Below, piece after piece: positions 40,840 through 49,233 of a stretch of DNA of 64,000 nt; within the stretch, counting starts at the first letter, position 1; each line of letters begins with the position of its first letter. The position numbers and the translations under genes were made by a program. The notes below the pieces were generated by a model. It saw nothing but the letters and a program-made list of their open reading frames with translations. It was not told where the DNA came from and made no database searches. The DNA lies in contig NZ_BAAAWE010000001.1 in assembly GCF_039534915.1 (NCBI RefSeq), forward strand, positions 806,001 to 870,000. The letters are read 5' to 3'. The DNA is from Streptomyces roseofulvus. Lineage in GTDB: Bacteria > Actinomycetota > Actinomycetes > Streptomycetales > Streptomycetaceae.

Positions 40840-42447
40840 TCAGCGGGCGCCGAAGACCTGGGTCCAGTAGGGGCCTCCGTCGGTGTGGATGCCGACGCCG
40901 ATCTCCTTGAAGTCGCAGTTGAGGATGTTCGCGCGGTGGCCGGGGCTGTTCATCCACGCGTCCATGACCTGCTCGGGGGTCGTCTGGCCCTTGGCGATGT
41001 TCTCGCCGTAGGTGGTCCACGGGTAGCCGGCGGCGGTGACGCGCTCCCCGGGGCCGTCGCCGTCGGGGTTGGTGTGGTCGAAGAAGTCCCGGGCGGCCAT
41101 GTCGTCGGAGTGGCCCTGCGCGGCGCTCGTGAGGGTGGCGTTCGCGGTGAGCGGGCCGCAGCCCGCCTTGGCGCGTTCGGCGTTGACGAGGGAGATCACC
41201 TGGTCCGCGGCCGATCCCTGGCCGGGGTCGTTCTGCTTGCCGCCGCCCGGGTCCGGTTCGGTCGTCGGCGTCGCGGTCGTCCGGGTGGGCTCGGGGGCGG
41301 TCGTGGGGGCGGCGGTCGGCTTCCGCGGGGTGGCGACCGGGCTCGCGGTGGTGCGCTGCGGGGTGGGGGTCGCCGTGGTGGGGCGGGCGGTGGCGGTCTT
41401 CTTCGCGGAGGGCGTGGCGGAGGCGGTCGCCGGGGCCGAGGGCGGGGTGGAGGCCGAGGGGCCGGCGGTGAGGGGGGTGGCCGAGGCGGAGAGGGAGTCC
41501 GGGTCGTGGGTGAGGGGGACGTCGGGGCCGGGGACGGTGGCGCGGTTGGCCTCCAGGAGTTCCTCCTGTCCGCCCCGCCCGCCGTACAGCGAGAACGCCC
41601 CGCCGGTCACGGCGACGACCGCGATGCCGGCCGCGACGGCGGCCCGGCGCCGGGTGCGCTCCTCGCCCTGGCGCCGGCGCCGGCGCTCCGCCCGCGTCCC
41701 GCGCGGCCCGGCGGGGACCGCGGCGAGCCCTCCGAGGTCGTACGCCCGCGTCGGGGCGCCGGCGTCGGCCTCGGCGGCGGCCTCGACCTCAGGCTGAGGG
41801 TGAGGGTGGGGCTCGGGCACTTCCGGGGCGGGCGGCACGACGGGCACCAGCCCGCTGCAGGCCGCGCAGAGGGTCGTGTGCGCGGCCAGATGGTCGCGCC
41901 AGCCGGCGCCGGGGCGGCCGTCCCAGCCGGCGGTCATCTCCCGGAGCCGGGGGCAGCGCGGCCGGCGGGCCAGCGCGGCGCCGACGGACCGGGCCGCGTC
42001 GACGCGGGTCCGCACGGTCTCCATGCGCAGGGCGGTGTCCTCCGGTGTCCACTGGAGGGCGGCGGCCGTCTCGTACCGCAGGAGCAGGCCCTCGTCCTCC
42101 AGCGAGCCGAGCGCGGCGAGCACCGCGTCCTGCACGTCCAGCCACCCTGCGGCCTCGTCGAACCCGGCGGCCGCGTGCGCCAGGGTGGTGTCCACGGCGA
42201 GGGCGACGAGCCAGGGCCGGAACGCCTCCGGGTGCGGCAGGGTGTGCAGGGTGCCGTGGGCCCGGCGCAGGGTCTCCTGGACGACGGTGCCGGCGGCGAC
42301 GGAGGGGCGGGCGACGAGGGCGCGGGACACCAGGGCGTGGACGAGCGGCTGATGGGCGCCGAGGACCTGGTCGCACGCCCAGGGGTCCCCGTACTGCGCC
42401 GCCCGTATCCGTTCCGTCATCTCGTCCGCACCTGTGGTCCGCTGCAC
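40840..42447 (-). CDS. Sigma-like / zinc-finger / transmembrane / CAP-domain fusion protein
   Basis: Membrane protein of 535 residues with an unusual domain chain. Residues 10-180 resemble sigma-70 regions 2-4 in degenerate form (ACDQVLGAHQPLVHALVSRAL, AFRPWLVALAVDTTLAHA, LQWTPEDTALRMETVRTRVDAARS). HLAAHTTLCAAC is an HxxxCxxC zinc motif as in anti-sigma factors. A basic patch and one helix (AAVAAGIAVVAVTGGAFSLYG) cross the membrane; a Ser/Thr/Pro-rich linker (about 140 residues) leads to an extracellular CAP/SCP domain (VNAERAKAGCGPLTANATLTSAAQ, SDDMAARDFFDHTN, GENIAKGQT, SPGHRANILNCDFKEIGVG). The GTG at 42447 follows AGAAGGAC; an ATG lies nine codons in. Function unknown. Confidence 0.87.
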   Translation of the reverse strand: MQRTTGADEMTERIRAAQYGDPWACDQVLGAHQPLVHALVSRALVARPSVAAGTVVQETLRRAHGTLHTLPHPEAFRPWLVALAVDTTLAHAAAGFDEAAGWLDVQDAVLAALGSLEDEGLLLRYETAAALQWTPEDTALRMETVRTRVDAARSVGAALARRPRCPRLREMTAGWDGRPGAGWRDHLAAHTTLCAACSGLVPVVPPAPEVPEPHPHPQPEVEAAAEADAGAPTRAYDLGGLAAVPAGPRGTRAERRRRRQGEERTRRRAAVAAGIAVVAVTGGAFSLYGGRGGQEELLEANRATVPGPDVPLTHDPDSLSASATPLTAGPSASTPPSAPATASATPSAKKTATARPTTATPTPQRTTASPVATPRKPTAAPTTAPEPTRTTATPTTEPDPGGGKQNDPGQGSAADQVISLVNAERAKAGCGPLTANATLTSAAQGHSDDMAARDFFDHTNPDGDGPGERVTAAGYPWTTYGENIAKGQTTPEQVMDAWMNSPGHRANILNCDFKEIGVGIHTDGGPYWTQVFGAR

Positions 42448-42578
42448 GTCGTCCGTCCTTCTCTCGCCCGTTCCCGGTGATACCTGCGCCTGGGAGAGCC
42501 TCGGCCGAGGACGGGGATAACGGAAAGAGGGAAAGCGGAATCCGTGACGTGGGTCACAGCGGGTCGCCGCGCAGGCCC

Positions 42579-42584
42579 TAGGGT
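42579..42584 (+). promoter_or_regulatory. -10-like TAGGGT before the beta-lactamase-fold gene
   Basis: TAGGGT ends 7 nt before the ATG at 42592, consistent with a leaderless or near-leaderless mRNA. Confidence 0.4.
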
Positions 42585-42591
42585 GGGTCTC

Positions 42592-43569
42592 ATGGGTGGG
42601 GATCATGGTGACGAGTGGCTGGTGGGGCGCCTGCGGGCGCTGACGGGCGGGCGGTTCCCGGTGGCGGGGGCCGTCGTCGGGCCCGGGGGCGCGGTGACGG
42701 CCTCCGTCGGCGCGGGGCTCGGGGCGGACTACGAGATCGGCTCCGTCTCGAAGGGCGTCACGGGGCTGCTGTACGCCGACGCGCTGGAGCGCGGGGAGGT
42801 GACGGCGGGGACGGCGCTCGGCGCGCTGCTGCCGCTGGCGGACGTGCCGGCCGGCGCGGTGACGCTGGGGGCGCTGGCCACCCACCGGTCCGGCCTGCCG
42901 AGGGTGCCGGCCTCCGCGCGGCCGTGGCGGCGGACGTTCGCGCTGTGGCGGCACGGCACCAATCCGTACGGCGAGGACGTGGCCGGTCTGATCGACCAGG
43001 CCCGTTCGGTGCGGCTCGGGCCGCCGCGGCCCCGCTACTCCAACCTCGGCTTCGAACTCCTCGGGCACGCGCTGGCGGCCGCCGCCGGGACGTCGTACGA
43101 GGAGCTGGTCGCCGACCGGATCGGCCGGCCGCTCGGGCTCGACCGCTTCTATCTGCCCGCGGATCCGTCCGGGCTGCGGCCCGGCGCCCTGACGGGGACG
43201 ACCCGGCGGGGCCGGCCGCGCGAGCCGTGGACGGGCGAGGCGCTGGGGCCGGCCGGCGGGATCCGGGCCGACATCGGCAGCATGGCGCGGCTCACCGCCG
43301 CACTCCTCGACGGCACGGCGCCGGGGACGGCCGCGCTCGATCCGGTCGCCCCGTTCAGCGCGGGGACCAGGATCGGCGCGGCGTGGATCACGCTGCGGGT
43401 CCGGGATCTGGCGGTGACGATGCACAACGGCGGGACCGGCGGCTTCCGTTCCTGGCTGGGACTGGACCGCGCCTCCGGCACCGGCGTCGTGGTCCTGGCG
43501 GCGGCGAGCGTCTCCGTCGACCGGCCGGGGTTCGCGCTGCTCACGGGGGACCGGGGCGGGGCGGCCTGA
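42592..43569 (+). CDS. Serine hydrolase of the beta-lactamase/DD-peptidase fold (class C-like)
   Basis: Protein of 325 residues with penicillin-recognising motifs: SVSK (nucleophile Ser and Lys) in EIGSVSKGVTGLLYADAL, the YSN motif in RYSNLGFELLGHAL and HNGGTGGF in place of KTG. The family includes esterases, D-amino-acid peptidases and class C beta-lactamases; the HNGGTGGF variant favours an esterase/peptidase. No signal peptide is visible with the chosen start, so it is probably cytoplasmic. The ATG at 42592 lies 7 nt after TAGGGT. Confidence 0.87.
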   Translation: MGGDHGDEWLVGRLRALTGGRFPVAGAVVGPGGAVTASVGAGLGADYEIGSVSKGVTGLLYADALERGEVTAGTALGALLPLADVPAGAVTLGALATHRSGLPRVPASARPWRRTFALWRHGTNPYGEDVAGLIDQARSVRLGPPRPRYSNLGFELLGHALAAAAGTSYEELVADRIGRPLGLDRFYLPADPSGLRPGALTGTTRRGRPREPWTGEALGPAGGIRADIGSMARLTAALLDGTAPGTAALDPVAPFSAGTRIGAAWITLRVRDLAVTMHNGGTGGFRSWLGLDRASGTGVVVLAAASVSVDRPGFALLTGDRGGAA

Positions 43570-43581
43570 CCGCGCGGGGGC

Positions 43582-44862
43582 CTACGCGGCCGTGTCCCGG
43601 GTCCGGGCCGCCCAGCGGGATACCGGGCCGGTGGCCGCGGCGGCCAGGACGAAGACGCCGCCGAGCAGCAGCCAGCCGACGGGCCCCACGCCGATGAGCA
43701 GGGTCGTGACGACGACCGGTCCGAGCGACCGGGCCACGGGGACTCCGGCGCCGTAGAAGCCCTGGTACTGGCCGATCCGGTCGGCTGGCGCCAGGCCGAG
43801 GCCCAGCTGCCAGGAGCCGGCCGCGTGCCGCATCTCGCCGACGACGAGGAGGACGGCGCCGAGCACCAGGACCGCGACGGCCGCACCGGTGCCGAGACCG
43901 GGGAGCGCGGCCGCCGCGAAGACGACGCAGCCGGCGCAGAGGACGGCGCCCGCGCCCCGGACCGCCGCCGCGGCGGTGCCGAGGTCGGTGACCGAGCGTG
44001 CGGCGCGGACCTGGCAGAGGGTGACGGCCGCGGTGTTGAGGACGAAGAGCGCGGACACCGTCCAGCCGGGCGCCGCCGTGCGCTGCACGATCCACAGCGG
44101 CAGCGCCAGGCTGAGGACCGGCATCCGCAGCAGCATCAGCGCGTTGAGGAGCGTGAGGACCACGTACGGCCGGTCGCGCAGCACGGCCGTCCCGCCGGCG
44201 CCCCGCGCGGCGGTCGCGGTCGTGGGGGCGGGGGTGGTCACGGAGGCAGGGAGCCTGCCGAGCAGCAGGGCGCAGCACAGGAACCCGGCCGTGTCGAGCG
44301 CGAAGACGGCGAGGTAGGCCTCGCGCGTGCCGGCGTGCAGGGCGAGGCCGCCGAGGGCGGCGCCGACGGCGAGGCCGCCGTTGAGGACGGCCTGGAGCCG
44401 GGCGAGGACGGCGGTCCGGTCGGCCGGGGCGACCAGTCCGGCGAGCAGCGCCTGGCGGGCGGCGGCGAGACCGCTCTGGGCGCAGGCGTACAGGGTGGCG
44501 GCGGCGACGAAGGCCGGGAAGGAGCCGATGAGGAGGAAGGAGGCGACCGCCGCCGCCGTCACGAGCGCGAGGAGGACGGAGACGCCGCGCGGGCCGCGCC
44601 GGTCGGCGAGCGCCCCGAGCGGCACCCCGGCGGGCGAGCCGACCGCCCAGGCGACGGCGAGACCGGCCCCCACCTGGGCGGCGGAGAGCCCGACGACTCC
44701 GGTGAAGTAGAGCGCCGAGGTCACGTAGAAGGCGCCGTCGCCGACGGAGTTGCTCAGCTGGGCGAGGAGCAGGGTGCGGGGTGCGGTCGGCCGCGCGCTG
44801 GTGGGGGCGGGAGCGGGGCCGGTGGCCGCGACCGTGGGGGACGCCGGGGAGGTGTTCGCCAT
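43582..44862 (-). CDS. MFS transporter
   Basis: Multidrug-efflux-type permease of 426 residues with about twelve hydrophobic helices. The loop-2/3 motif GVPLGALADRRGPRG is the canonical MFS motif A; TLLLAQLSNSVGDGAFYVTSALYFTG begins helix 1. A central cytoplasmic loop (about residues 195-215) separates two six-helix halves. The substrate is unknown. The ATG at 44862 is preferred because TACCGT (44870-44875, leftward) ends seven bases upstream, giving a leaderless mRNA; a GTG two codons earlier is possible. It converges with the beta-lactamase-fold gene. Confidence 0.9.
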   Translation of the reverse strand: MANTSPASPTVAATGPAPAPTSARPTAPRTLLLAQLSNSVGDGAFYVTSALYFTGVVGLSAAQVGAGLAVAWAVGSPAGVPLGALADRRGPRGVSVLLALVTAAAVASFLLIGSFPAFVAAATLYACAQSGLAAARQALLAGLVAPADRTAVLARLQAVLNGGLAVGAALGGLALHAGTREAYLAVFALDTAGFLCCALLLGRLPASVTTPAPTTATAARGAGGTAVLRDRPYVVLTLLNALMLLRMPVLSLALPLWIVQRTAAPGWTVSALFVLNTAAVTLCQVRAARSVTDLGTAAAAVRGAGAVLCAGCVVFAAAALPGLGTGAAVAVLVLGAVLLVVGEMRHAAGSWQLGLGLAPADRIGQYQGFYGAGVPVARSLGPVVVTTLLIGVGPVGWLLLGGVFVLAAAATGPVSRWAARTRDTAA

Positions 44863-44941
44863 GGACACGACGGTACGCCGAAGTGGCCCGCTTTCCTTGG
44901 TCCATTGACGGGCCGTGAGGCTGGGCCACTTCGACGGCCCG

Positions 44942-45514
44942 TCAGCGGCCGTACAGGCCGCGGCACAGCTCCGCCGCGCCCATGGGGGCGTCGATCCGCT
45001 GCGCTTCGCGGCACAGGTTCCGCATCTCGGGGGCCTGCGCGCCCGCCGGCCGGGGTGCGGGGGCGGGGATGCCGCGCGGGGTCGCGGTACGGGTCCGGGG
45101 CGGGCGGGGCTTCGTCGCGGCGGGGCGGGGCGGCGGCGTACGGGACTCCGGGAGGGAAGCGGGCGCCGGCGCGGCTGCGGGTGGGGCGGCGGATCCGCGG
45201 CCGTACCGCGCCCGCGCCCCGCCGTCCCCCTGCGGGCGGCGCGCGGGGACGGTCCCGGACGCGCGCACCGGCACCGAGGCCGCCTCGCGCGGATCCCCCT
45301 CCGCCTCCGCCAGCTCCTCCCGGGGCTCGGGCTCGACCGGCCGCTCCGGGCGGGCCGGGAGCGCCGACGCGGGGCGCTGGGCGGCCGGAGCGAGCGCGGG
45401 CGGGTCGGTCCGCGGCGGTTGCGGGGCGGGGGGCGCGGACGGCTGCGGAAGCGCGACGCACCCGCCGACCAGGAGGGCGGTGAGCAGCGGGAGCGCGGTG
45501 CGGCGGACGTTCAT
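44942..45514 (-). CDS. Proline-rich lipoprotein, function unknown
   Basis: Putative lipid-anchored protein of 190 residues. The signal sequence MNVRRTALPLLTALLVGGC has the lipobox LVGGC. The following about 140 residues are Pro/Ala/Arg-rich and probably disordered, a spacer through the cell wall. The last 25 residues (MRNLCREAQRIDAPMGAAELCRGLYG) contain two Cys and look like a short conserved helical hairpin. I do not recognise the family. The ATG at 45514 is chosen over an in-frame GTG three codons earlier because the twin basic residues follow directly. Confidence 0.7.
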   Translation of the reverse strand: MNVRRTALPLLTALLVGGCVALPQPSAPPAPQPPRTDPPALAPAAQRPASALPARPERPVEPEPREELAEAEGDPREAASVPVRASGTVPARRPQGDGGARARYGRGSAAPPAAAPAPASLPESRTPPPRPAATKPRPPRTRTATPRGIPAPAPRPAGAQAPEMRNLCREAQRIDAPMGAAELCRGLYGR

Positions 45515-45646
45515 GGCGGCCACGCTGCCGTACGGGGGTGTCGGCGGGAGCCGCTACGGACCGCGACCACCGGCACGGGTGAACGCCCGGTCGCCGGGGT
45601 GCCGCCGGGCCAAAGGAAGTTCACGCCCTCGCTTCCCGAGATCCCG

Positions 45647-46447
45647 TCAGCGAGGGCGCGGTTCGGGCCCCGTGGCGCGGAGGGTCTCCGTCAGGGCCAG
45701 GAGCAAGGACACGTTGGGGGTGTAGCGGGTCGGGGCGACGGCCAGCGGGCCCCGGCGGCCCTCGGCCCGGATGGTGATCGTGCCGCCCTCCACCTCGACC
45801 CCGCCGACCAGGCGCCAGGGGGCGGAGGTACGGCCGGAGCCGAGTTCGGCGGCGTTGAGCCAGATGATGCCGAAGGTGAGCCGGTCGCCGGCGTCGAGGC
45901 GGGCGAGCGCGTCGGGGAGCTGGGCGCGGGCGGCGTCGTAGCGCAGCAGCGGGCCCCAGACGTCGCCGCCGGCGAAGAGGCTGCCGACGACCAGGTTGCG
46001 GCCCTCGGTGTCGGTGAGGCCGAAGGAGTACGTGACCGAGAGGGTCCGGCCGTACCGGGTGCGGCGGACCGTGTGGTCGAGCACCGTGGTGTCGGCGTAA
46101 CGGACCACCCTGATCCGGCCCTTGAGGTGGACGACGAGTCCGCCCTCGTACTGCTCCAGGCGCGCGTCACCGGTGCGGGCGCCGAAGAACAGGTGACCGA
46201 GGAGCGAGATCACGCAGAGGGCCAGGGAGACTCCCGGGACGAGCGCGAGGGCCCGGTAGCCGCCGGCGAGGGACGCGACGACGGCCGCGGCGAGGACGGC
46301 CGCGAGGATCCCCACCCCGAGCGCGCCCCGGTTCCGCGCGGGGGCCGAGGACGCGTGCCCGCCACGGTGCGCGCCGAGCCCCGCCCGCTCCGCCGCCTCC
46401 CTCATCAGCCGTTCGCCGTCGCCCCGTTCGGCGCCTGTCCGCACCAT
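45647..46447 (-). CDS. Membrane protein with PH-like cytoplasmic domain (DUF6585-like, tentative)
   Basis: Protein of 266 residues with two adjacent helices near residues 43-85 (GALGVGILAAVLAAAVVASLAGGY and LALVPGVSLALCVISLLGHLFFG). The soluble part after them is beta-rich (ARLEQYEGGLVVHLKGRIRVVRYADTTVLDHTVRR, TLSVTYSFGLTDTEGRNLVVGSLFAGGD, GGVEVEGGTITIRAEGRRGPLAVAPTRYTPNVSLLLALTETL), resembling PH-like/DUF6585 proteins. Function unknown. The ATG at 46447 follows GGGGGAG. It is divergent from the PQQ-like protein, with 116 bp between starts. Confidence 0.75.
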   Translation of the reverse strand: MVRTGAERGDGERLMREAAERAGLGAHRGGHASSAPARNRGALGVGILAAVLAAAVVASLAGGYRALALVPGVSLALCVISLLGHLFFGARTGDARLEQYEGGLVVHLKGRIRVVRYADTTVLDHTVRRTRYGRTLSVTYSFGLTDTEGRNLVVGSLFAGGDVWGPLLRYDAARAQLPDALARLDAGDRLTFGIIWLNAAELGSGRTSAPWRLVGGVEVEGGTITIRAEGRRGPLAVAPTRYTPNVSLLLALTETLRATGPEPRPR

Positions 46448-46514
46448 GGTCTCCCCCGGTCTGCCGTCGGTGTCGTCGGTCCGCGTCGCTATGCTACGGG
46501 TGAAACAGAATCTT

Positions 46515-46524
46515 GTTCTAGAAC
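46515..46524. promoter_or_regulatory. GTTCTAGAAC palindrome in the divergent spacer
   Basis: Perfect 10-bp palindrome in an A/T-richer patch (46498-46530), 40 bp upstream of the beta-propeller gene. A partly overlapping AGAA-N5-TTCT repeat begins at 46507. Possible operator for either divergent gene; the regulator is unknown. Confidence 0.35.
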
Positions 46525-46563
46525 TGTGCTCTGCTCCGCTGGTGACCCACAGGGGGACTCCCG

Positions 46564-48069
46564 ATGCCGTACACGCCGCCGCCCTGGGGCCCGCCGGGGC
46601 AGGCACCCGCGCCGAGCCCCCGCTCCCGGGGCGACCGGGGGCTGACCGCGCTCGCCGTCTGCCTGGCGCTGCTCGCCGCGGCGGTGACCGGCATCGGCTG
46701 GTACGACCACGTGAACGGCCGCGCGGAACCGGCGACCGCGCTGGAGACCCCCGCGACACCCTCCGGCGCGCCCCCGCCCGCCCCCGCCACGAAACCCGCC
46801 CTCCCCGCCCCCGCGCCGATCCACGTCCCCGACGCCCGGGAGCTCGCCGCCTCCCGCCGCCCCGGCGAGGCCACCGCGTGGATCGCCTCGGACACCACCG
46901 ACCTGCCCCGGCGCACCGTCCCGGTGGACGGCCCCTGGATCGTCGGCGACACCGTCGTCCAGGCGCTGTACCGCGAAGTCACGGCCTACCGGCTCTCCGA
47001 CGGCGCCGAGGTGTGGAACCTGACCCTGCCCACCCCGGTCTGCGAGGTGCCGGCCAACCCGACGCCGGACGGCCGGATCGTCGTCGTCCTCGCGAGCAGC
47101 GGCTCCCAACGGGGCGCGACCTGCGACCGGTTCCAGCAGATCGACCTGCGGACGGGGAAGGCCGGCTGGCGCAAGGAGCTGCTGCGGGACCCCGCCCGGG
47201 ACACGCCCGCTCTCATCGTCCACACGGCGATCAGCGGGGACACCCTCGCCGTCGCCGAGGGCACGGGGGCCGCCGCGTACCGCGTGAGCGACGGCGTCCG
47301 GCTCTTCGGCATCCCGACCGAGAACCCCGGCCGCTGCCACCCCGACCGGGTGGCCGGCGGCACCCGGCTGCTCGTCAGCGCCACCTGCGCGCTCGGAGTC
47401 GACCGGAGCAGGCGATACAGCCTGCTCCGCGAACTCGACCCGCGCACCGGCGCCGTACGCTGGCGCCACCGCACACCGGCCGGCCGGAAGGTGGAACGGG
47501 TGATCTCCGTCGACCCGGTGGTCTACACGTCGCTCGACAACGAGACCCCCGCCGAGGACTGGCGGATCGTCGCGCTCGGGCAGCGCGGCGAGCTCCGCCG
47601 CACCATCGACCCGCGCCCCAAGGGCTTCGAGCACTGCCCGTACGCCGGGATCGACGCCGGCCTCCAGCCCTGCCGGGGACTCTTCGTCACCCACGGGCTC
47701 GTCCACGTCGGCGGCACCGACCGGGTCGGCGCCTACAGCCTGGCGACCGGGAAGCTGGTCCGGGGCATCCAGAACCACGACGGCAGGATCCTCACACCGG
47801 TCGGCTCGCCCTCCGCTTCGGGCACGCTCGTCTACGAGTCGGCCACCGCCGGCAGGCCCGGCCGGACCTTCCTCCTCGGCCGGGAAGGAGCGGGCGGGGA
47901 GAAGGTGCTGATGAGACACCCCGCGGCGGCGGCCGAGGCGGAGTACAGCACCCTCACCGGGCCCGTGCTCCACGTCGGCGGACGGATCCTCGCGATGCCC
48001 CCGCACGTCAGCGGCGAGGACACGCGCCGCCAGCCCCGCATCGTCTCCTTCGCCCCGGCGGCGGACTGA
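46564..48069 (+). CDS. Membrane-anchored PQQ-like beta-propeller protein
   Basis: Envelope protein of 501 residues. A Pro-rich cytoplasmic start and one helix (GLTALAVCLALLAAAVTGIGWYDHV, about residues 26-50) anchor an extracellular domain. Repeated blades of PQQ/WD-like type are visible: VTAYRLSDGAEVWNLTLP, QIDLRTGKAGWRKELL, AAYRVSDGVRLFGIP, ELDPRTGAVRWRHRTP and GAYSLATGKLVRGIQNHDG. No PQQ-dehydrogenase active-site residues are obvious, so a scaffolding or sensing role is more likely. The ATG at 46564 follows GGGGGA. Confidence 0.83.
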   Translation: MPYTPPPWGPPGQAPAPSPRSRGDRGLTALAVCLALLAAAVTGIGWYDHVNGRAEPATALETPATPSGAPPPAPATKPALPAPAPIHVPDARELAASRRPGEATAWIASDTTDLPRRTVPVDGPWIVGDTVVQALYREVTAYRLSDGAEVWNLTLPTPVCEVPANPTPDGRIVVVLASSGSQRGATCDRFQQIDLRTGKAGWRKELLRDPARDTPALIVHTAISGDTLAVAEGTGAAAYRVSDGVRLFGIPTENPGRCHPDRVAGGTRLLVSATCALGVDRSRRYSLLRELDPRTGAVRWRHRTPAGRKVERVISVDPVVYTSLDNETPAEDWRIVALGQRGELRRTIDPRPKGFEHCPYAGIDAGLQPCRGLFVTHGLVHVGGTDRVGAYSLATGKLVRGIQNHDGRILTPVGSPSASGTLVYESATAGRPGRTFLLGREGAGGEKVLMRHPAAAAEAEYSTLTGPVLHVGGRILAMPPHVSGEDTRRQPRIVSFAPAAD

Positions 48070-48083
48070 ACGCGGAAGAGTCC

Positions 48084-48097
48084 AGAGAGCGCTCTCA
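48084..48097. promoter_or_regulatory. LacI operator A (upstream of the lacI-family gene)
   Basis: Contains the 12-bp palindrome GAGAGCGCTCTC (48085-48096), 98 bp upstream of the repressor start. It overlaps the -35 region relative to a TATCCT -10-like hexamer (48117-48122). This is the expected position for autoregulation. Confidence 0.7.
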
Positions 48098-48194
48098 AGC
48101 CGCTCACCCGTACGGATATCCTGGTGCCGGAACATCACGCGGTCCGTCCGGGCAGCCGCCCGCTCCCGGACCGAGCAGATGAAGGGGGCCCCAC

Positions 48195-49226
48195 GTGGCC
48201 GAGCAGACGACGGGGGCGCGCCCGACCCTGGAGGCCGTCGCGGCCCTCGCGGGCGTGTCGCGGGCGACGGCCTCGCGGGTCGTCAACGGCGGCGCCGGGG
48301 TGCGCGCCCCGCTGGTCGAGAAGGTCCGGCAGGCGGTCGACGAGCTCGGGTACGTGCCGAACCTGGCGGCCCGCACCCTGGTCACCCGGCGGAACGGCGC
48401 CGTGGCCGTGGTCATCGCCGAGCCGGAGTTCCGGATCTTCTCCGACCCCTTCTTCCAGGAGCAGGTGCGCGGCATCAGTCGTGAACTGACGGCGCACGAC
48501 TCGCAGTTGGTGCTGCTCTGGGTGGAGAGCCCGGGGGACTACGACCGGATCGCCCGCTATCTCGCCGGCGGGCACGTCGACGGCGCCCTCGCCTTCTCCC
48601 TCCACGACGAGGACGAGCTGGCGGCGGTGCTGCGCCGGGCGAAGGTCCCGACGGTGCTCGGCGGGCGGCCGACGGACGGGATCGGCCCGGACATGCCGTA
48701 CGTGGACTGCGACAACCGCGGCGGGGCCCGCGAGGCCGTCCGGCTCCTGGTCGACCGGGGCTGCCGCACGGTGGCGCACCTCGCCGGGCCGCGCGACCAG
48801 ACGTCGGCGGTCGACCGCGCCGACGGCTGGCGCGACGCGCTCGGGGCGCCGGACCCGGACCTGCTGTGCCAGGGCGACTTCACGGCGGAGAGCGGCGCCC
48901 GGGCGATGGCCGAGCTGCTCGGCCGGCGGCCGGACGTGGACGGGGTGTTCGCCGCCAACGACCTGATGGCGTCGGGCGCGCTGCGGGTGCTGCGGGAGCG
49001 CGGGCTGCGGGTGCCGGAGGACGTGGCCGTGGTCGGTTTCGACGACGTGGCGTCGATCGCCGAGCGCACGGAGCCGCCGCTGACGACGGTCAGGCAGGAC
49101 ATCGAGGGCATGGGCCGGCTGATGGTCCGGCTGCTGATGCGGCTGCTGAACGAGCACGGGTCCGGGGCGCCCGCCCCGGACCCGCTGATCACGCCGACGA
49201 CGCTGGTGCGCCGGGCGTCGGCGTAG
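48195..49226 (+). CDS. LacI-family transcriptional repressor of the beta-glucan locus
   Basis: DNA-binding repressor of 343 residues. The N-terminal HTH and hinge read TLEAVAALAGVSRATASRVVNGGAGVRAPLVEKVRQAVDELGYVPNLAARTL. The ligand-binding core is a type I periplasmic-binding fold (VAVVIAEPEFRIFSDPFF, GVFAANDLMASGALRVLRERGLRVPEDVAVVGFDD). Three near-identical palindromes occur upstream of this gene, the GH81 gene and the transporter gene. Streptomyces homologues such as CebR bind similar GAGCGCTC sequences and release them when an oligosaccharide binds; here a laminari-oligosaccharide is the likely inducer. The GTG follows GAAGGGGG. It converges with GH81, 7 bp apart. Confidence 0.93.
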   Translation: MAEQTTGARPTLEAVAALAGVSRATASRVVNGGAGVRAPLVEKVRQAVDELGYVPNLAARTLVTRRNGAVAVVIAEPEFRIFSDPFFQEQVRGISRELTAHDSQLVLLWVESPGDYDRIARYLAGGHVDGALAFSLHDEDELAAVLRRAKVPTVLGGRPTDGIGPDMPYVDCDNRGGAREAVRLLVDRGCRTVAHLAGPRDQTSAVDRADGWRDALGAPDPDLLCQGDFTAESGARAMAELLGRRPDVDGVFAANDLMASGALRVLRERGLRVPEDVAVVGFDDVASIAERTEPPLTTVRQDIEGMGRLMVRLLMRLLNEHGSGAPAPDPLITPTTLVRRASA

Positions 49227-49233
49227 CGCCCGC

